Assembly: GCA_964541605.1 (NCBI GenBank)
Contig: CAZIQY010000002.1
Span: forward strand, 1 to 64,000
DNA from: CAZIQY01 sp964541605
Lineage (GTDB): Bacteria; Desulfobacterota; Syntrophia; Syntrophales; UBA2185
Reading direction: 5' to 3'
Length of the DNA: 64,000 bases
The notes below the pieces were generated by a model. That model made no database searches. It saw only the letters and a program-made list of their open reading frames with translations, and was not told where the DNA came from. A program made the translations under genes and the position numbers. This document shows, piece by piece, positions 62,718 to 64,000 of the stretch (position 1 is its first letter; each line of letters opens with the position of its first letter).

Positions 62718-63356
62718 CTACCACGGGATGCTCGCAACTTCCTGTGGTTTTGGGTTTAATGTATCTTCGTTGGCAAAATCATGAAGAGACAGATCCTTCA
62801 CCTCGTTGCCGAAATGAGAAAATTTTTCCTTCAACATTTCCACAAACAATCTGACGGTTATGGAAAAGCACAAACGGTCGGAGAAATCGTACGACCGGGT
62901 ATGTCTGCTCACATCATAGACGACGTCCCGCAGCAGTTGCCTCGAAACGGCATCCCTGTTCCGATCCAGAATGAGTCCGTTCATACTGAGGGCCAGCACT
63001 TTTATATGATAGCTGATCACGCCTCCTCTTTCTTCTCTGAAATCGGGATGATCATCAAGATATGATTTGTCTTCCAGAAAAGGGATGATCTCGGGAATGT
63101 CATTCAGAGACTTCCTTTCAAACCACTGATCAAAAGTGGGCAGCAGCGAGACATATACCGCTCTCCCATACCCGCCGAAGCCGGAAATATCAAAGCCTAC
63201 ATAATAATGACGGTATTTCAGGTATCTTTCCTGAAGTTTATTCCCGTTGCCATTTCCACCATCCCTCAAAACGGTCTTTTCAACGTCTGCCAAACGGAAG
63301 AACTCCTTTTGAAAATTTTTTGTAAGTGCCGGAAGGAATAAATCACGCGGACACAA
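62718..63356 (-). CDS. Hypothetical protein
   Basis: A 212-residue soluble protein not recognised. It has a Gly/Asn-rich loop (DGGNGNGNK), YYVGFDISGFGGYGRAVYVS, and a charged helical C-terminus. The start given is TTG at 63356 with no good ribosome-binding site; the frame stays open about 12 codons upstream (GRWQWG before the TTG), so the N-terminus may be damaged or begin elsewhere. It is convergent with meaB. Confidence 0.5.
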   Translation of the reverse strand: MCPRDLFLPALTKNFQKEFFRLADVEKTVLRDGGNGNGNKLQERYLKYRHYYVGFDISGFGGYGRAVYVSLLPTFDQWFERKSLNDIPEIIPFLEDKSYLDDHPDFREERGGVISYHIKVLALSMNGLILDRNRDAVSRQLLRDVVYDVSRHTRSYDFSDRLCFSITVRLFVEMLKEKFSHFGNEVKDLSLHDFANEDTLNPKPQEVASIPW

Positions 63357-63393
63357 GCCCCATTGCCATCTCCCGGTGACTGAAGGTTGCTTC

Positions 63394-63622
63394 TATGGCA
63401 ATGACATGCCAAGCCGCACACCTTCCGGTACTGAAAAAGCGAAAGGCATTATTTCAGCACAAGGTCTTCAGGGTGATTCTGGAGAAAATGCGGGATACGT
63501 GTCCGTTAAAAAAATGTTTTCGCAGCTATCGGTAATATTTTGTCATCGAGATCCATGAAAGCTGCGCAGGCGACATCAACGACCGGCTCCTTTCTAAAGG
63601 CTACGCATTTAGTGAAACATGA
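63394..63622 (+). pseudogene. Frameshifted gene remnant, FkbM-methyltransferase-like end
   Basis: One frame reads GLQGDSGENAGYVSVKKMFS and then stops near 63556; a neighbouring frame continues with VIEIHESCAGDINDRLLSKG and ends at TGA 63620-63622. Joined, they resemble the C-terminal part of an FkbM-type methyltransferase (EIHES-LLSKGY pattern). No start or N-terminal part is visible, so this is a decayed fragment. The family call is tentative. The rest of 63357-63914 holds no recognised gene. Confidence 0.4.
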
Positions 63623-63833
63623 ATAAAGGGAATCAACAGTTACCGTTTTCCCCTTTATGGCACTTGCTTTACACTATTCTCACGAAAATTTCAATACGCT
63701 ATGAAAAATTTTTTTATGTAACCAACCTGCGGGAAAAAATGTCATTTCGATGGAACGAAGCGAGTGATAACTCTTCAATAATATTGAAAATGTTTTCCCC
63801 CATATTTCCGGGAAAAATTCTTATTGAATTGCC

Positions 63834-63862
63834 TTGACAGAATGGAAAACTTTTTCTATATA
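63834..63862 (+). promoter_or_regulatory. Sigma-70-type promoter of the succinate dehydrogenase/fumarate reductase operon
   Basis: TTGACA (63834-63839), 17 bases, then TATATA (63857-63862): near-consensus. It lies 52 bases before the ATG of the sdhC-like gene. Confidence 0.8.
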
Positions 63863-63914
63863 CGTCACGAACCGAAAGGTTACTTTTGTCATATTATAGA
63901 GAGGAGGCATAAAG

Positions 63915-64000
63915 ATGGGATTTTTAAGTAGTACAGTAGGCAGGAAGATTATTATGGCAATCACAGGTTTTTTACTGATATTGTTCCTGTGTGTTCATCT
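63915..64000 (+). CDS. sdhC: Succinate dehydrogenase/fumarate reductase cytochrome b subunit, 5' end
   Basis: The first 28 codons, cut by the window edge: MGFLSSTVGRKIIMAITGFL followed by the rest of a membrane helix and LCVH. This is the typical start of the SdhC/FrdC b558-type membrane anchor, whose His in the first helix is a haem ligand. A GAGGAGG site precedes the ATG. In a syntroph it would link succinate/fumarate turnover to the quinone pool. Confidence 0.85.
   Translation, partial: MGFLSSTVGRKIIMAITGFLLILFLCVH

Overview
The window looks like part of the chromosome of a strictly anaerobic, syntrophic-type deltaproteobacterium (Desulfobacterota, Syntrophaceae/Smithella-like). The evidence is gene content, not a phylogenetic test: a two-subunit methylmalonyl-CoA mutase with its MeaB chaperone, a glutaconate-type CoA-transferase pair, acetyl-CoA synthetase, an oxalate/formate-family transporter, desulfoferrodoxin, a selenocysteine formate dehydrogenase, and the start of an SdhC-type cytochrome b at the right edge.

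Layout. 1-13.4 kb holds mixed housekeeping and accessory genes: an exported TPR-CHAT protease-like protein, two MFS transporters, an orphan hisF, an HD hydrolase, dfx, an exported alpha/beta hydrolase, a LUD protein, a polyprenyl diphosphate synthase and the NAD(P)HX repair enzyme. 13.5-17.1 kb is a probable acquired island: a DUF6155-like protein, a C5 cytosine methyltransferase, a DUF4928 candidate endonuclease, Vsr and a gene remnant. 17.2-19.4 kb has a DUF362-ferredoxin protein and a DUF2332 protein. 19.4-29.1 kb is a formate dehydrogenase operon followed by five signalling genes. Two sigma-54-like promoters here are each preceded by the same kind of tandem GGGG-N7/8-CCCC sites, with an NtrC-type activator gene between them, which suggests one circuit controls both the dehydrogenase and a sensor pair. 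29.5-31.2 kb carries pgi.

31.5-40.5 kb holds the most unusual block: a GNAT, a giant exported TPR protein, and a tightly overlapping operon of a PqqD-like protein, an ATP-grasp enzyme (interrupted by a frameshift), a second ATP-grasp paralogue lacking the metal-binding residues, a fold-type III PLP decarboxylase, and a membrane protein that joins a urea-transporter domain to a sirtuin. I do not know a described pathway with this composition.

40.5-51.2 kb is mainly on the minus strand: transketolase, a Rho_N-like protein, a LytR_C lipoprotein, glucokinase, cutA, an rRNA/tRNA methyltransferase, a CoA-disulfide-reductase-like flavoprotein, lgt, trxB and an IscU-like protein; a small basic protein and a patatin lie on the plus strand. 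The flavoprotein appears to be a second selenoprotein: an in-frame TGA replaces the active-site cysteine codon and is followed by a hairpin at the same distance as in the formate dehydrogenase gene.

51.6-64 kb is the acyl-CoA region: CoA-transferase subunits, an OFA-family MFS, TerC, a small OadG-like protein with a truncated OadB-like protein, acs, an ABM-domain protein, dodecin, methylmalonyl-CoA mutase large and small subunits, meaB, an unknown gene, a gene remnant and the start of sdhC. Together these fit propionate or short-chain acyl-CoA metabolism with formate as an electron carrier. No rRNA, tRNA, CRISPR array or intact insertion sequence was recognised.
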